Positions 1 through 9,038 of a stretch of DNA of 64,000 bases are shown piece by piece; position 1 is the first letter of the stretch, and every line of letters begins with the position of its first letter. The DNA comes from Sphingobium sp. EM0848 (GTDB lineage Bacteria > Pseudomonadota > Alphaproteobacteria > Sphingomonadales > Sphingomonadaceae). The DNA lies in the NCBI RefSeq assembly GCF_013375555.1, contig NZ_JABXWB010000005.1, forward strand, positions 310,001 to 374,000, written 5' to 3'. The notes beneath the pieces are model-generated. The model searched no databases and was not told the DNA's origin. It was given only the letters and a program-made list of their open reading frames with translations. A program made the position numbers and the translations under genes.

Positions 1-765
1 ATGGCCCGCTACGATCGCGACATGCATCTGCGCCAATATCTCGTCATAGGAAAGGCGGTCCTCCCCCTCCGACGCATTGAGCAGGCCGGTGAGGAAATCC
101 TCTTTCGGATCGGTGCGGCGCTTTTCCAGTTCGATGGCGACCGCCTCGTTCATCTTTTCGAGCGCCAAATTGGCCTTCTCCAGCCGTTCGGCGGTCGGTA
201 CGGTCGCCCCCACCCCTTCCATCAGCCAGGTCGCCCAGTTGCGCAGCTCCGGCGTCAGTTCGGGCGGCATGCCGAGCAGCTGGAACAACACGTCGCCGGT
301 CATGGCGCGCGATATGCCCTCGTTGAACTCCAGCTCGCCCTCGGCAATCATCTTGTCGACCAGCGATTCCGCACGGGCGCGGGCAAAGGGGCGGAAGCCC
401 TCGACGATCTTGCGGTTCAGCGCCTTCATCAGCAACGAGCGCAGGCGGGCATGGCGCTCGCCCTCGGTGCTGGTGATCCAGAGGTCCGAATATTTGACGA
501 GCGTGGGAATGCGCGCGTCCCATTGCTCCGGCGGGATCAGGTGAAAGACCGGGAACATGCGCCCATCATTGGTGACCGGGATGCGCCGCTGGAAGGCATC
601 GACCACATCGGCATGGCGGGTGATGAACCAGCATCGCGACTGCTCGCTCCAGAAGACCGGCGTCTGGTCGCGAATATGGTCGAGATCGTCGATCATCGCC
701 TTGCCGCGCTCACGCGGGGCGTTGGTCAGGTCGACATCCACATAGTCCTGCACGTTCATCTTCAT
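1..765 (-). CDS. cytochrome P450, N-terminal part (cut by window edge)
   Basis: The 255 visible residues read as a bacterial class I cytochrome P450: an N-terminal beta region, a C-helix-like WITSTEGERHARLR segment (the H-x-x-x-R heme propionate contact), and, at the very edge, the start of the I-helix (AIVAGH, where the family has A-G-x-E/D-T). The ExxR and heme-cysteine motifs lie outside the window. ATG at 765 has a purine-rich stretch directly before it, while ATG at 759 sits at a better distance, so the start could be six bases further in. It is the third gene of a leftward operon after an acyl-CoA dehydrogenase and a fused CoA-transferase. A hydroxylation role on the pathway substrate is inferred. 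Confidence 0.9.
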   Translation of the reverse strand, partial: MKMNVQDYVDVDLTNAPRERGKAMIDDLDHIRDQTPVFWSEQSRCWFITRHADVVDAFQRRIPVTNDGRMFPVFHLIPPEQWDARIPTLVKYSDLWITSTEGERHARLRSLLMKALNRKIVEGFRPFARARAESLVDKMIAEGELEFNEGISRAMTGDVLFQLLGMPPELTPELRNWATWLMEGVGATVPTAERLEKANLALEKMNEAVAIELEKRRTDPKEDFLTGLLNASEGEDRLSYDEILAQMHVAIVAGH

Positions 766-786
766 CCCTTCCCTTTTCTTATCCTG

Positions 787-2943
787 TCACGCCACGGCCT
801 GCTCTGTGTAGAGGCTCTCGATCGACTCCTCCGCATAGCCAAGCGCGGCCAGCATTTCCCGCGTATGCGCCCCCGGCATCGGCGCGGGCAGGTCATTGCC
901 CAGAGCCGAACGCGATAGGGAGAAAGCGGTGCCGATCTCGTTGATCTGGCCGAAGGCGGCATGCTGTGTCGCGCGGATGGTGCCGCGAGCGATCAGGTCC
1001 GGGTCAGTTAATATCTGCTGTTCCTTGCCGTCGCGGCAGGCCTCCACCCAGACACCATGGGGTTCGAGCGCGACCTTGAGCTGAGCATGGTCCAGCCGGC
1101 CGACACGGGCGGCGATCAGCCCTTCCTCCAGCTCGGGCAGGTCGAGGGCGTTGCGCAGGCCGGCGACGGCCCGCTCCCCCCGTGCGACGATGGCGACCCA
1201 GCCGTCCGCCGCTTCATACAGGCATTCGAGCGGAGTATAACCGCTAAGGCTCGCGCTCAGCGCCGGGATGCCGGCAAAGCTGCCATCGGGGCGCTGGATC
1301 AGTTCGGACAGCGTATAGATGCCCGCATTGCACAGCGGCGATTCCAGCGAGACGCTGCGCCCGGTGCGCTCACGGTGGAGCAGCGCCGCCATCACCGCGA
1401 CCGCGCCGATCATGCCGCCCGCAATGTCGACCAGATTGGTGCGGTTCCAGCGCGGATCATTGCCCGCACCCGCCGCCTTCACCTCATGACCGGTCCAGGC
1501 CTGCATCACCATGTCGAACCCGGCCTTGGCGGCGGCGGGACCTTCATTGCCGAAGGCAGGCGCCTCCAGCGCGATCAGCGCGGGATTGACCTGGCTGAGG
1601 CTCTGCGGATCGACACCCAGCCGCCTTGCGACGCCAGGGCGGAAATTGTTCATCACCACATCCGCGCCCGCGCACAGTTGCCGCACCACCTTCAGCCCAT
1701 CGGCATGTTTCAGGTCGACGCCGATCACCCGCTTGGCATGGTTTGCAACGGCGAAGGATTTGAAGATCGAGCGGTTGGGATCGCCCTGCTTGGCCTCGAC
1801 CTTGACCACGTCAGCGCCCAGATCAGCCAGCGCCACGCCCGCGAGCGGCCCTGCGACAAAGGCGCCGCAATCGACGACCCTCAGCCCTTCGAGCGGCTTG
1901 CGGCCCTTTTGCGCGCGCTTGGCCGCGCCCTCGCCCAGCGGCACGGCGGCGAAGGGCAGGCCGACATGACGGGTGCCGTCCGCTTCCGCTACGATGATGC
2001 GGTTATGGATGACCTGCGGGTCGGACCAGCAGGCGCCGGGCAACTGCACCTCCTCGGCGGGCAGGCCGCGTTCCCAGATGCGGGCGAGCAGATCGTCGCA
2101 ATCCTTCTTCGCCACATGAGCGGCCAGCAGATCGTAATCGCCGAAGAAATCCTTCCGGCTGCCGCCCGGTTTGGGCATGCCGCTGTCGCCGGGCAGGACG
2201 GTGGGATCATCAATCTCCAGCGCCTGATAGAAGCCATATTTTGACCCCGCCCCGCCGATCGCCATATGGATGAAGCGATCGTCGCGGGTGCGGAAGATGA
2301 GCGGCGCGACGCCGCGCGGGATGACGAAATCGGCCATGGGGGTCGGCTTTTCCAGTTTCGCCCAATAGGTGCCGATCCAGGGCAGCGCCCCTTCGAAGAG
2401 CGATGTGGTGACGAGCTGCCCCTGCCCCGATGCCTCCCGCTCGAACAGCGCGCCGAGGAGGCCGACCAACCCGTACAGGGCCGCGCCATAGGTGCCGGGC
2501 TCGAAGGCGTTGATGATCGGCCGGTCCGGTTCCTGTTCCCACACCAGCCCGCTGCGCACCTGCGCCAGCAATTCGGTCGATGGGCCGACATAGGCTGTGT
2601 CCGCAGGGCCGTCCGTCATGTCAAGGACGACCAGATGCGGATGCCGCGCCACCAGGTCGGCGGCATCGCGACGGCGGGGCAGGTCGGGATGATCCTCCCC
2701 GCCGATCAGGCAGGCATCGGCCTGCGCCAACAACCCTTCCAGCGCGTCCGGCGCGGCGCGGGCGGCCTTGCCGTGCCAGACCGCATAGGCGGGATAGATG
2801 GCCGCAAAAGGGTCTCCGCCCTGCGGCTCGATCCGGGTGACGCTCGCGCCGAGTTCGGCGAGCATCTTCGCCGTCAGCGCGGGGGCCATACCCACGCCCA
2901 GATCGACGATCTTGAGGCCTTCCAGCAAACCGGCTGCGCTCAT
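787..2943 (-). CDS. fused tandem family III CoA-transferase (CaiB/BaiF type)
   Basis: The 718 residues contain two CaiB/BaiF halves in tandem: the first from about 1 to 345, the second from about 352, where the N-terminal family pattern (LEGLRVVDCG) recurs. Single-domain family members are about 400 residues and work as interlocked dimers, so this is a covalent pseudo-dimer. In the second half an Asp near residue 504 (VDIAGG) aligns with the catalytic Asp of formyl-CoA transferase; the first half shows Thr at that place. The likely role is moving CoA from a thioester onto a pathway acid. The start at 2943 has a GGGGAGGAAG ribosome site. It lies between an acyl-CoA dehydrogenase (18 bases upstream) and the P450. 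Confidence 0.9.
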   Translation of the reverse strand: MSAAGLLEGLKIVDLGVGMAPALTAKMLAELGASVTRIEPQGGDPFAAIYPAYAVWHGKAARAAPDALEGLLAQADACLIGGEDHPDLPRRRDAADLVARHPHLVVLDMTDGPADTAYVGPSTELLAQVRSGLVWEQEPDRPIINAFEPGTYGAALYGLVGLLGALFEREASGQGQLVTTSLFEGALPWIGTYWAKLEKPTPMADFVIPRGVAPLIFRTRDDRFIHMAIGGAGSKYGFYQALEIDDPTVLPGDSGMPKPGGSRKDFFGDYDLLAAHVAKKDCDDLLARIWERGLPAEEVQLPGACWSDPQVIHNRIIVAEADGTRHVGLPFAAVPLGEGAAKRAQKGRKPLEGLRVVDCGAFVAGPLAGVALADLGADVVKVEAKQGDPNRSIFKSFAVANHAKRVIGVDLKHADGLKVVRQLCAGADVVMNNFRPGVARRLGVDPQSLSQVNPALIALEAPAFGNEGPAAAKAGFDMVMQAWTGHEVKAAGAGNDPRWNRTNLVDIAGGMIGAVAVMAALLHRERTGRSVSLESPLCNAGIYTLSELIQRPDGSFAGIPALSASLSGYTPLECLYEAADGWVAIVARGERAVAGLRNALDLPELEEGLIAARVGRLDHAQLKVALEPHGVWVEACRDGKEQQILTDPDLIARGTIRATQHAAFGQINEIGTAFSLSRSALGNDLPAPMPGAHTREMLAALGYAEESIESLYTEQAVA

Positions 2944-2961
2944 CAGACTTCCTCCCCTCGA

Positions 2962-4140
2962 TCAGCGCGTGTAGCGGCGGCCCAGAACATCCTTCATCAA
3001 TTCGGTCGCGCCGGCGAAGATGCGCTGCACGCGCGCGGCGGTGAACATGCGGCTGATCGGATGATCGTCCATCCACGCCTGTCCGCCCCAGAGCTGCACA
3101 CAATTGTCGAGCGTGCGGAATTCCAGTTCCGTCAACCAGATCTTCGCCATCGAGCTTTCGGCATCGGTGATGCTGTTGTTCACGACCTTGCGCAGCAGAG
3201 AATTATAGAAGGCGCGGCCGACGCGGATTTCCGTCTCCATCTGGGCAAGGACGAACTGGGTGTTCTGGAAGTCGATCAGCCGCTGACCGAACAGCTTGCG
3301 ATTCTGGCAATGTTCCAGCGTCATTTCGAACGCCCGCTGCGCCGCGCCGATGGAGCGGGCGACGATCTGCAACCGGTCGAGCGCCATATTGGGTACGAAC
3401 ATCGCCGCCGCACCATTTTCCGGGCCGACCAGATTGCTCACAGGCACGCGCACATCGTCGAAGAACAATTCGCCCGTGTCGCCGCCCTTGTAACCCTGCG
3501 TGATCATGCGGTGCTGGGTGAAGCCGGGCGTGCCCTTTTCCACGATGATCATGCTCATGCCCTTGGCCTTCAACTCCGGGGCGGTCTTGCACAGGACATA
3601 GACGATATCGGCCTTGGCGCCGTTGGAAATGTAGATCTTGCTGCCGTTGATGACCCATTCGTCGCCATCGCGAACCGCCGTGGTGCGCGCGGCAAAAGCG
3701 TCCGAGCCCGATTCCGCCTCCGTCATGCCCATGGCCTGCACGCAGTCGCCGGTCATGATGCGGGGAAAATAGGTCTGCTTCTGCTCCTCCGTACCATAGT
3801 CGACCAGGAAATTGGTGCAGATGTCCGTGCCGATAAAGGAGCCGGCCGTCGCACCCGCCGGGGAATAGCCCAGTTCTTCCGCCGCGACCATGATCGAGAA
3901 GCGATTCGCGCCGGGGCCGCCATAGGCTTCGGGGATGGTGGCGCCCAGGATCCCATATTCGCCCGCCTTGTTCCAGATCGCGCGGTCGGTCCCGGATTCT
4001 TCGAATTCGCGATAGCGCGGCTCCACCTCCCGCTCGAAATAGGCGCGCACGGTGGCGCGGAACATCTCCATTTCTTCGCCATAGGGGCTGTCTTCGGTCT
4101 CGAAATTCCGGGGGTCCAGCTTCAGGAAAACGCCGCTCAT
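2962..4140 (-). CDS. acyl-CoA dehydrogenase
   Basis: A full-length FAD-dependent acyl-CoA dehydrogenase of 392 residues, with the N-terminal helical domain, the central MTEAESGSD beta-domain signature and the C-terminal NRKLFGQ and QLWGGQAW segments. ATG at 4140 is preferred over 4146 because GGAGG stands six bases before it. The acid at the helix-G catalytic position (the LER of isovaleryl-CoA dehydrogenase) is Asp (LDR), and the other classical site (YEG) reads FAG, so this subunit has no Glu at either usual place. It is the first gene of the leftward operon with CoA-transferase and P450 and diverges from another acyl-CoA dehydrogenase gene. Electrons would go to ETF. Confidence 0.93.
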   Translation of the reverse strand: MSGVFLKLDPRNFETEDSPYGEEMEMFRATVRAYFEREVEPRYREFEESGTDRAIWNKAGEYGILGATIPEAYGGPGANRFSIMVAAEELGYSPAGATAGSFIGTDICTNFLVDYGTEEQKQTYFPRIMTGDCVQAMGMTEAESGSDAFAARTTAVRDGDEWVINGSKIYISNGAKADIVYVLCKTAPELKAKGMSMIIVEKGTPGFTQHRMITQGYKGGDTGELFFDDVRVPVSNLVGPENGAAAMFVPNMALDRLQIVARSIGAAQRAFEMTLEHCQNRKLFGQRLIDFQNTQFVLAQMETEIRVGRAFYNSLLRKVVNNSITDAESSMAKIWLTELEFRTLDNCVQLWGGQAWMDDHPISRMFTAARVQRIFAGATELMKDVLGRRYTR

Positions 4141-4256
4141 CCTCATCCTCCATTGCCGATACGCAGGTATCGGTCATGTTTTGCCGGTCGATGGACGCAC
4201 GAACTGGTCCGGCTGATTCCCTCGACGCGGTTTCACTATTGTGATGTAGCAGATGA

Positions 4257-4268
4257 TACGCTAGCGCA
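4257..4268. promoter_or_regulatory. putative operator, TACGCTAGCGCA
   Basis: The 12-base motif fits TAYGCWWGCRNA and has the 8-base palindrome CGCTAGCG at its core. It lies between two divergent acyl-CoA dehydrogenase genes, 29 bases before the rightward start. Related sites occur in other promoter gaps of this window. Confidence 0.5.
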
Positions 4269-4296
4269 ATATGAAAATCACTTGGGAGAGCGAGCC

Positions 4297-5511
4297 ATGG
4301 CGAATGAAGATCTGGTCCGGCAGGTAGAAGCCTTCATGCTGGAGCGGGTGATCCCGACAGAGCATGAGCATCATCAGCAGCTGCAGGCGGCGGAAAATCG
4401 CTGGACCTATACGCCGATCATGCGCCAGCTGCGGGCGGAAGCGAAGGAAAAGGGGCTGTGGCTGTTCCCCATGCCGGTCGAGCTGGGCGGGCGCGGCCTG
4501 TCGCTGATGGATTATGCGCCGATCTGCGAGATCATGAACTGGTGCAATCACGGGCCGGAAATCTTCAACTGCTATACCGGCACCATTTCCAACAGCACCG
4601 CCATGAACAACCATGCGTCGGCGGAACTCAAGGAGCGCTATCTGAAGCCTCTGGTGGCGGGGGATATCCGGTCCTGCATCTCCATCACCGAGCGCAACGT
4701 GCCTTCGTCCGACCCCACCGACCTCAAATTCGAGATCAGGCGCGAGGGTGACGACTATGTGTTGAACGGGGTCAAGAGCTGGGCGACCGGCGGGGCGATG
4801 GACGAATGCCGCTTCTTCCTGGTGTTGGGCGCGACCGATGTGAACGCACCGCGCCATGCGCGCCATTCGATGGTGCTGGTGCCGCGCGAGGCGGCGGGCC
4901 TCAGCCTCGGCCGGATCGAGACGGTGATGGGCTATGATGACGCACCCTTTGGCCATTGCGACCTGATCTTCGACAATGTCCGCATTCCCGCCAGCAACCT
5001 GATCGGCAAGGAAGGCGAAGGCTTTCTGATGATGCAAGCGACGCTGGGCGTCGGGCGCATCCAGCTCGGCATGGGCGCGATCGGCGCGGCGGAACGGGCG
5101 ATGATGGAAATGTGCAGCTGGGTGGAAAAGCGCATCATCGGCGGCCGTCCGCTGGTCGAGCGGCAGGTCGTGACCGATGCCATTGCCCGCAGCCGCATCG
5201 AGATCGACGCCTGCCGCGCCTTCATCGTGCAGACTGCGCGGCGGATGCAGGAGCAGGGCATGAAGGCGGTGCGCGGCGAGATCGCGCAATTGAAGGTGAT
5301 GGCGCCCGATGTGGCGCTGAAGGTGCTGGACCGGGCGATGCAGTTCCATGGCGGCGCGGGTCTCAGCTATGACACGCCGCTGCCGGAAATGTGGGCGCAT
5401 ATGCGCACCGTGCGGATCGGCGAAGGCGCCGACGAGGTGCATCGCGAAACCATCGCCAAGGTGGAACTGAAGCGGCAGGCCGAATGGCGTGCTGCCCGTG
5501 GCTGGAAGTGA
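4297..5511 (+). CDS. acyl-CoA dehydrogenase
   Basis: The 404-residue product has the acyl-CoA dehydrogenase fold: an N-terminal helical part, a beta domain with ITERNVPSSDP, and a C-terminal domain with MQFHGGAG near residue 350. The Glu at the classical MCAD-type catalytic position is visible as IGEGADEVH, while the alternative helix-G position is Gly. The start ATG at 4297 has GGGAGAG seven bases before it; an open frame continues far upstream but without a ribosome site. The N-terminal sequence is of the larger ACAD10/11-like type. It diverges from the neighbouring acyl-CoA dehydrogenase and is followed by the DUF35/thiolase pair. Confidence 0.92.
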   Translation: MANEDLVRQVEAFMLERVIPTEHEHHQQLQAAENRWTYTPIMRQLRAEAKEKGLWLFPMPVELGGRGLSLMDYAPICEIMNWCNHGPEIFNCYTGTISNSTAMNNHASAELKERYLKPLVAGDIRSCISITERNVPSSDPTDLKFEIRREGDDYVLNGVKSWATGGAMDECRFFLVLGATDVNAPRHARHSMVLVPREAAGLSLGRIETVMGYDDAPFGHCDLIFDNVRIPASNLIGKEGEGFLMMQATLGVGRIQLGMGAIGAAERAMMEMCSWVEKRIIGGRPLVERQVVTDAIARSRIEIDACRAFIVQTARRMQEQGMKAVRGEIAQLKVMAPDVALKVLDRAMQFHGGAGLSYDTPLPEMWAHMRTVRIGEGADEVHRETIAKVELKRQAEWRAARGWK

Positions 5512-5559
5512 TTCCTGTTGACGGGCACGCATTTGCCCATATAGTTCGTATGTGTATCA

Positions 5560-5571
5560 TAAACATGCAAA
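5560..5571. promoter_or_regulatory. putative operator, TAAACATGCAAA
   Basis: A variant of the shared palindromic motif (core CATGC, two positions off the strict consensus), 15 bases before the DUF35 start in the 75-base gap after the acyl-CoA dehydrogenase gene. Confidence 0.3.
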
Positions 5572-5586
5572 TCGAGAGTCGAGCCT

Positions 5587-6024
5587 ATGAGCCTCAGCAC
5601 TGATGCGCCGCGTCCGGCCTTTCCCTTCATCACCATCGATGCGGCGGGCCAGCCCAGCCTGATCGCCCAGAAATGCACTGCCTGCGGCGCGACCTATGCC
5701 GATAGCGAGCGGGTCGCCTGCGGACGCTGCGGCGGGCGGGCCGATGTGCTGGAGAGCTTCATTCCCGCCTCAGAGGGCGTGCTGCATTCGGCGGTGATCG
5801 TGCGGCGCGGCTTTCCGGGGGTGGAGGTGCCCTTCATCTCCGCCGTGGTCGATCTGGACGGCGGGCCAACGGTGAAGGGTACGCTGCGTCACACCGCCGG
5901 GTTCGAACCGGAACATGCCGCCCCCGGCCAGCGCGTGCGGGTGTGTTTCGACGATGCGCTGGGCCGCAAGGACAAGGACGGCAACAGCTATATCGCCCAT
6001 TATTTCGAACCGGTCTCGGCCTGA
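5587..6024 (+). CDS. DUF35 OB-fold / zinc-ribbon acyl-CoA-associated protein
   Basis: A 145-residue protein with an N-terminal rubredoxin-like zinc ribbon (CTACG near residue 28 and CGRCG near residue 44) followed by an OB-fold with the family ending (RVRVCFDDALGRKDKDG). Proteins of this family bind acyl-CoA and partner with SCP2-type thiolases or aldolases; the gene for such a thiolase starts 14 bases downstream. The partner inference is strong because the two genes are nearly contiguous and share a GAGGAG ribosome site overlapping the end of this gene. Confidence 0.88.
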   Translation: MSLSTDAPRPAFPFITIDAAGQPSLIAQKCTACGATYADSERVACGRCGGRADVLESFIPASEGVLHSAVIVRRGFPGVEVPFISAVVDLDGGPTVKGTLRHTAGFEPEHAAPGQRVRVCFDDALGRKDKDGNSYIAHYFEPVSA

Positions 6025-6037
6025 GGAGTGCCCTTTC

Positions 6038-7174
6038 ATGAGTGACATTTACATTGTGGGCATCCACATGATCGATTTCGGTCGCTACCCCCATCGCACG
6101 CCCGCGCAACTGGGCGCGCAGGCGGCGCTGGAGGCGCTGGACGAGGCCGGCATCACCATCAAGGACGTGCAGGCGGTCTTTTCGGGCAGCAATTACACAA
6201 CGATGATCGGTCAGCGCGTGTTGCAGCAGATCGGCCAGACCGGCGTGCAGATCGTCAATCTGGTCAATGCCTGCTCGACCGGCGCTTCGGCGGTGCGCAT
6301 GGCCTATACGGCGATCAAGGCGGGCGAGTTCGACACAGTGCTTTGCTTCGGCGTCGAGCAGATGACGGGGCTGGGCATGCTGGGCGGGGCGGCGCCGGGC
6401 GCGATCCCGACCGAGGGGATTTTGGGATCGGCCACCATGCCCGCGGTATTCGGGGAATCGGGCGTCGAATATATGGCGCGCACTGGCGCAGCCCAGGCGG
6501 ACTTCGCGCAGGTGGCGGTCAAGAACCATCACAATGCGACGATGAATCCCAAGGCCTTCCTGCGCAAGGAAACGCCGCTCGACATGGTGCTGGAGGCGGA
6601 GACGATCGCTTGGCCGCTGACCAAGCTGATGTGCTCGGTCAATGTCGACGGCGCGGCGGCGGCAGTGGTCATGTCGGAGGAGCAGGTGAAACGGCGCGGG
6701 CTGATGGATCGCGCGATCCGCATCCGTGGCTCGGCCATGGCTTCGGCGCCGTGGCAGGAGCGCGATCCGATCATGCACGATGTCAACGGGCCGACCCGAC
6801 TGGCGGCGCAGAAAGCCTATGCGATGGCAGGGGTCGATCCCAAGGATCTCGATCTGGTCGAGCTGCATGACTGCTTCGCCTCGGTCGAGTTGCAGCATTA
6901 TGAGAATCTGGGGCTGTGCGGCGAGGGCGAAGGCGTGCGGATGATCCGTGACGGGTCGACCGAGCTGGCCGGTTCGATCCCGGTCAATGCGTCGGGCGGG
7001 CTGCTGTCAAAGGGGCATCCGATCGCGGCAACGGGCATCGCGAACATGTATGAGATCGCCCTCCACCTGCGCGGTCAGGCGGGCGAGCGTCAGGTCAAGG
7101 GCGCGAAGATCGGCATGACCCATGTGGTTGGCCTCGGCACCAGCGCGGCGGTGCATATTTTCGAGAAAGCGTAA
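6038..7174 (+). CDS. SCP2-type thiolase (lipid-transfer-protein-like)
   Basis: The 378-residue product carries all three thiolase motifs: the nucleophilic Cys near residue 79 (NACSTG), HDCF near residue 277 and GHP near residue 327. The last two are typical of the SCP-x/lipid-transfer-protein branch. The nearby DUF35 gene recalls the Ltp2/DUF35 retro-aldolases of steroid side-chain breakdown, but those are reported to work without the Cys, so ordinary thiolysis or condensation is more likely here. ATG at 6038 follows a GAGGAG site. It ends 7 bases before a REP-like repeat. Confidence 0.9.
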   Translation: MSDIYIVGIHMIDFGRYPHRTPAQLGAQAALEALDEAGITIKDVQAVFSGSNYTTMIGQRVLQQIGQTGVQIVNLVNACSTGASAVRMAYTAIKAGEFDTVLCFGVEQMTGLGMLGGAAPGAIPTEGILGSATMPAVFGESGVEYMARTGAAQADFAQVAVKNHHNATMNPKAFLRKETPLDMVLEAETIAWPLTKLMCSVNVDGAAAAVVMSEEQVKRRGLMDRAIRIRGSAMASAPWQERDPIMHDVNGPTRLAAQKAYAMAGVDPKDLDLVELHDCFASVELQHYENLGLCGEGEGVRMIRDGSTELAGSIPVNASGGLLSKGHPIAATGIANMYEIALHLRGQAGERQVKGAKIGMTHVVGLGTSAAVHIFEKA

Positions 7175-7180
7175 AGCGTA

Positions 7181-7260
7181 ACGTCATCCCCGCGAAGGCG
7201 GGGATCCATCTCCCATAAACGCTCAGGAAATGGGTTCCCGCCCGCGCGGGAACGACGATT
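7181..7260. repeat. REP-like intergenic double hairpin
   Basis: Two stem-loops stand between convergent genes: an ATCCCCGC/GCGGGGAT stem at 7186-7205 and a GTTCCCGC/GCGGGAAC stem at 7234-7253. This is the form of the dispersed 'cgtcatccccgcgaaggcgggg' repeats common in sphingomonad genomes. It may also act as a terminator for both genes. Confidence 0.75.
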
Positions 7261-7266
7261 CCCTAT

Positions 7267-8034
7267 TCAGCGCTCCGTCCATTGCGGCCTGCGCTTCTCC
7301 ATGAAGGCGGCCATGCCCTCGGCGAAATCAGCGCTGGCCATGACCTGGGTACGCAGTGCGGCTTCCTGCCGGTCGAGCTCCTCCAGCGAGGCGCCTTCAA
7401 GGGTCATCTGGACGATCCGGCGGGAGGCTGTAACCGCGAGCGGGGCGCCCTCCAGCATCTGACCCGCGAGCCTGCGCGCGACGGAGAGCGCCTCACCTGC
7501 GGGCGCCAGTTCCGACACCAGACCCAGCGCATAGGCGCGGGCCGCATCGATCCGCTCGCCGGTCAGCGCGAGTTGCATGGCGATGGAGGCGGGCAGCTTG
7601 CGCGCCAGTTGCGTAAGGCCGCCACCCATGGCGGCTGCGCCAACCCTGGGTTCGGGGAGCGCGAAGGCGGCGCGCTCATCAGCGACGATGATGTCGCAGG
7701 CCAAAGCAATCTCGAAGCCGCCGCCCATCGCCAGACCATTGACGGCGGCAATCACCGGCTTGGTCCGGGCGCGGTTGTGGGTCAGCCCTCCCCCACCCTC
7801 CGGCGGCAGCGGACGATTGGTGCCCGCGACATAGGCCGAGATATCCGATCCGGCACAAAAGGCGCGGCCCGCGCCGGTCAAGATCGCGACGCGCAGAGCC
7901 GGGTCAGCCTCATAATCGCGAAAGATCGCGGCCATCTGTTCGTGCGATTCGGGAACCAGCGCATTCAGCTTTTCCGGATAGTTCATCGTCACGATCAGGA
8001 TCGGCCCGTCGCGCTCGATCAGGCAATAGTCCAT
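7267..8034 (-). CDS. enoyl-CoA hydratase/isomerase (crotonase family)
   Basis: A 255-residue crotonase with the oxyanion-hole pattern AFCAGSD and the GGGFEIALACD segment; two Glu residues (in GGGFEIAL and LPEPRVG) match the catalytic pair of the hydratases. ATG at 8034 is chosen over 8094 because AGGGGAG stands six bases before it and the resulting length matches the family. It is the second gene of a leftward pair after an SDR gene. Its precise reaction (hydration, isomerisation or C-C cleavage) cannot be told. Confidence 0.9.
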   Translation of the reverse strand: MDYCLIERDGPILIVTMNYPEKLNALVPESHEQMAAIFRDYEADPALRVAILTGAGRAFCAGSDISAYVAGTNRPLPPEGGGGLTHNRARTKPVIAAVNGLAMGGGFEIALACDIIVADERAAFALPEPRVGAAAMGGGLTQLARKLPASIAMQLALTGERIDAARAYALGLVSELAPAGEALSVARRLAGQMLEGAPLAVTASRRIVQMTLEGASLEELDRQEAALRTQVMASADFAEGMAAFMEKRRPQWTER

Positions 8035-8095
8035 CACCGGCTCCCCTATCAGATTGAAACCACCTCGGTTCGCTTCGAGCGGAGGTTTGGCCATT

Positions 8096-8938
8096 TCAAT
8101 AACGGCCGGGTGCGCTCAGCTTCGTGGCGGCGGGCTGGACGCCCTGGATACCGCAGCCGGTCCAGGCAATGACGTCGCCGGCCTGTTCCATCGCTTCGAG
8201 CGGCGGCAGGGCCGCATCCCAGAGCCGCGCCTGAATGCGGCGGCCGTTGATCCCGTCGGACGCATCCGAGGCGAGGAACGCCATGGGCGGCCCCATAATC
8301 TCCGGCGGCAGCACCGCCTTCCGGGGTAAGCCCATTTCATCGGTCATCCGCGACCCGCAGCCGCCGCCGGGAACCAGGACATTGGCGGTCACGCCGCTGC
8401 CCGCAAGGTCATTGGCCATGATCGCCGTTTCTGCCTCCAGCCCCGATTTGGACGCGCCGTAGAGCGAGCTGCGCAGCATCGTATCGAGGCTGGTCGTGTT
8501 CGCAACGATCCGACCCCAACCGCGCGCTTTCATCTGATCCACCAGCCGGATCGCGAGGATCATGGGCGCCACCGTGTTGATCGCCAGATAGCGCTCGATG
8601 ATCGTCCGGTCCGACCGCCAGAAGCGATAGGGATTGGTGAGATAGTCCTTCGACACCTCGTTGATCGCGATGCCGGCATTGTTGACGAGAATGTCAATCG
8701 TGCCGAAACGGTCGAGCGCGACATCGGCCAGCCGTTCCGCCTCCCCCGCCACGGCGAGGTCGGCAAGGACATAATCAACCTTCGCCACGCCCAATGCGCG
8801 GCATTCGGCAGCGGTCGCGATCAGCGTATCTTCGCTGCGGGAGGAGAGGAGCAGGCTGTGCCCATCCCTCGCCAGCGCATGGGCCATGACGCGCCCCAGT
8901 CCCCGGCCGCCGCCGGTTAGTAGAACTGTGCGGCTCAT
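8096..8938 (-). CDS. short-chain dehydrogenase/reductase
   Basis: A classical SDR of 280 residues: the cofactor motif TGGGRGLG at residues 8-15, NNAG near residue 90 and the catalytic YGASK near residue 159. It has a GAGGAGG ribosome site seven bases before the start. It precedes the enoyl-CoA hydratase gene with a gap of about 60 bases, suggesting a small operon for reduction or oxidation of a hydroxyl/keto group next to a hydration step. The substrate is unknown. Confidence 0.9.
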   Translation of the reverse strand: MSRTVLLTGGGRGLGRVMAHALARDGHSLLLSSRSEDTLIATAAECRALGVAKVDYVLADLAVAGEAERLADVALDRFGTIDILVNNAGIAINEVSKDYLTNPYRFWRSDRTIIERYLAINTVAPMILAIRLVDQMKARGWGRIVANTTSLDTMLRSSLYGASKSGLEAETAIMANDLAGSGVTANVLVPGGGCGSRMTDEMGLPRKAVLPPEIMGPPMAFLASDASDGINGRRIQARLWDAALPPLEAMEQAGDVIAWTGCGIQGVQPAATKLSAPGRY

Positions 8939-8959
8939 GATGGCGCCTCCTCAATTCAT

Positions 8960-9025
8960 TGTGTTCCTGCGCGGCAGGAATCCAGTTCAGACGGCAGGAC
9001 TGGACTCCTGCTTTCGCAGGAGTAG
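8960..9025. repeat. paired short hairpins (REP-like)
   Basis: Two stems lie in the gap before the SDR gene: TTCCTGC/GCAGGAA at 8964-8980 and ACTCCTGC/GCAGGAGT at 9004-9023, joined by a spacer. The arrangement resembles sphingomonad dispersed repeats; it could also end the rightward transcripts or affect the SDR promoter. Confidence 0.6.
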
Positions 9026-9038
9026 GTCGTGCGACAGG

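Noticed and set aside
1..918. Rightward open frame across the left edge, and similar long frames opposite other genes
   Set aside because: They mirror the P450, oxidoreductase and CoA-transferase genes and have no ribosome sites or family motifs; high GC content makes such frames common.
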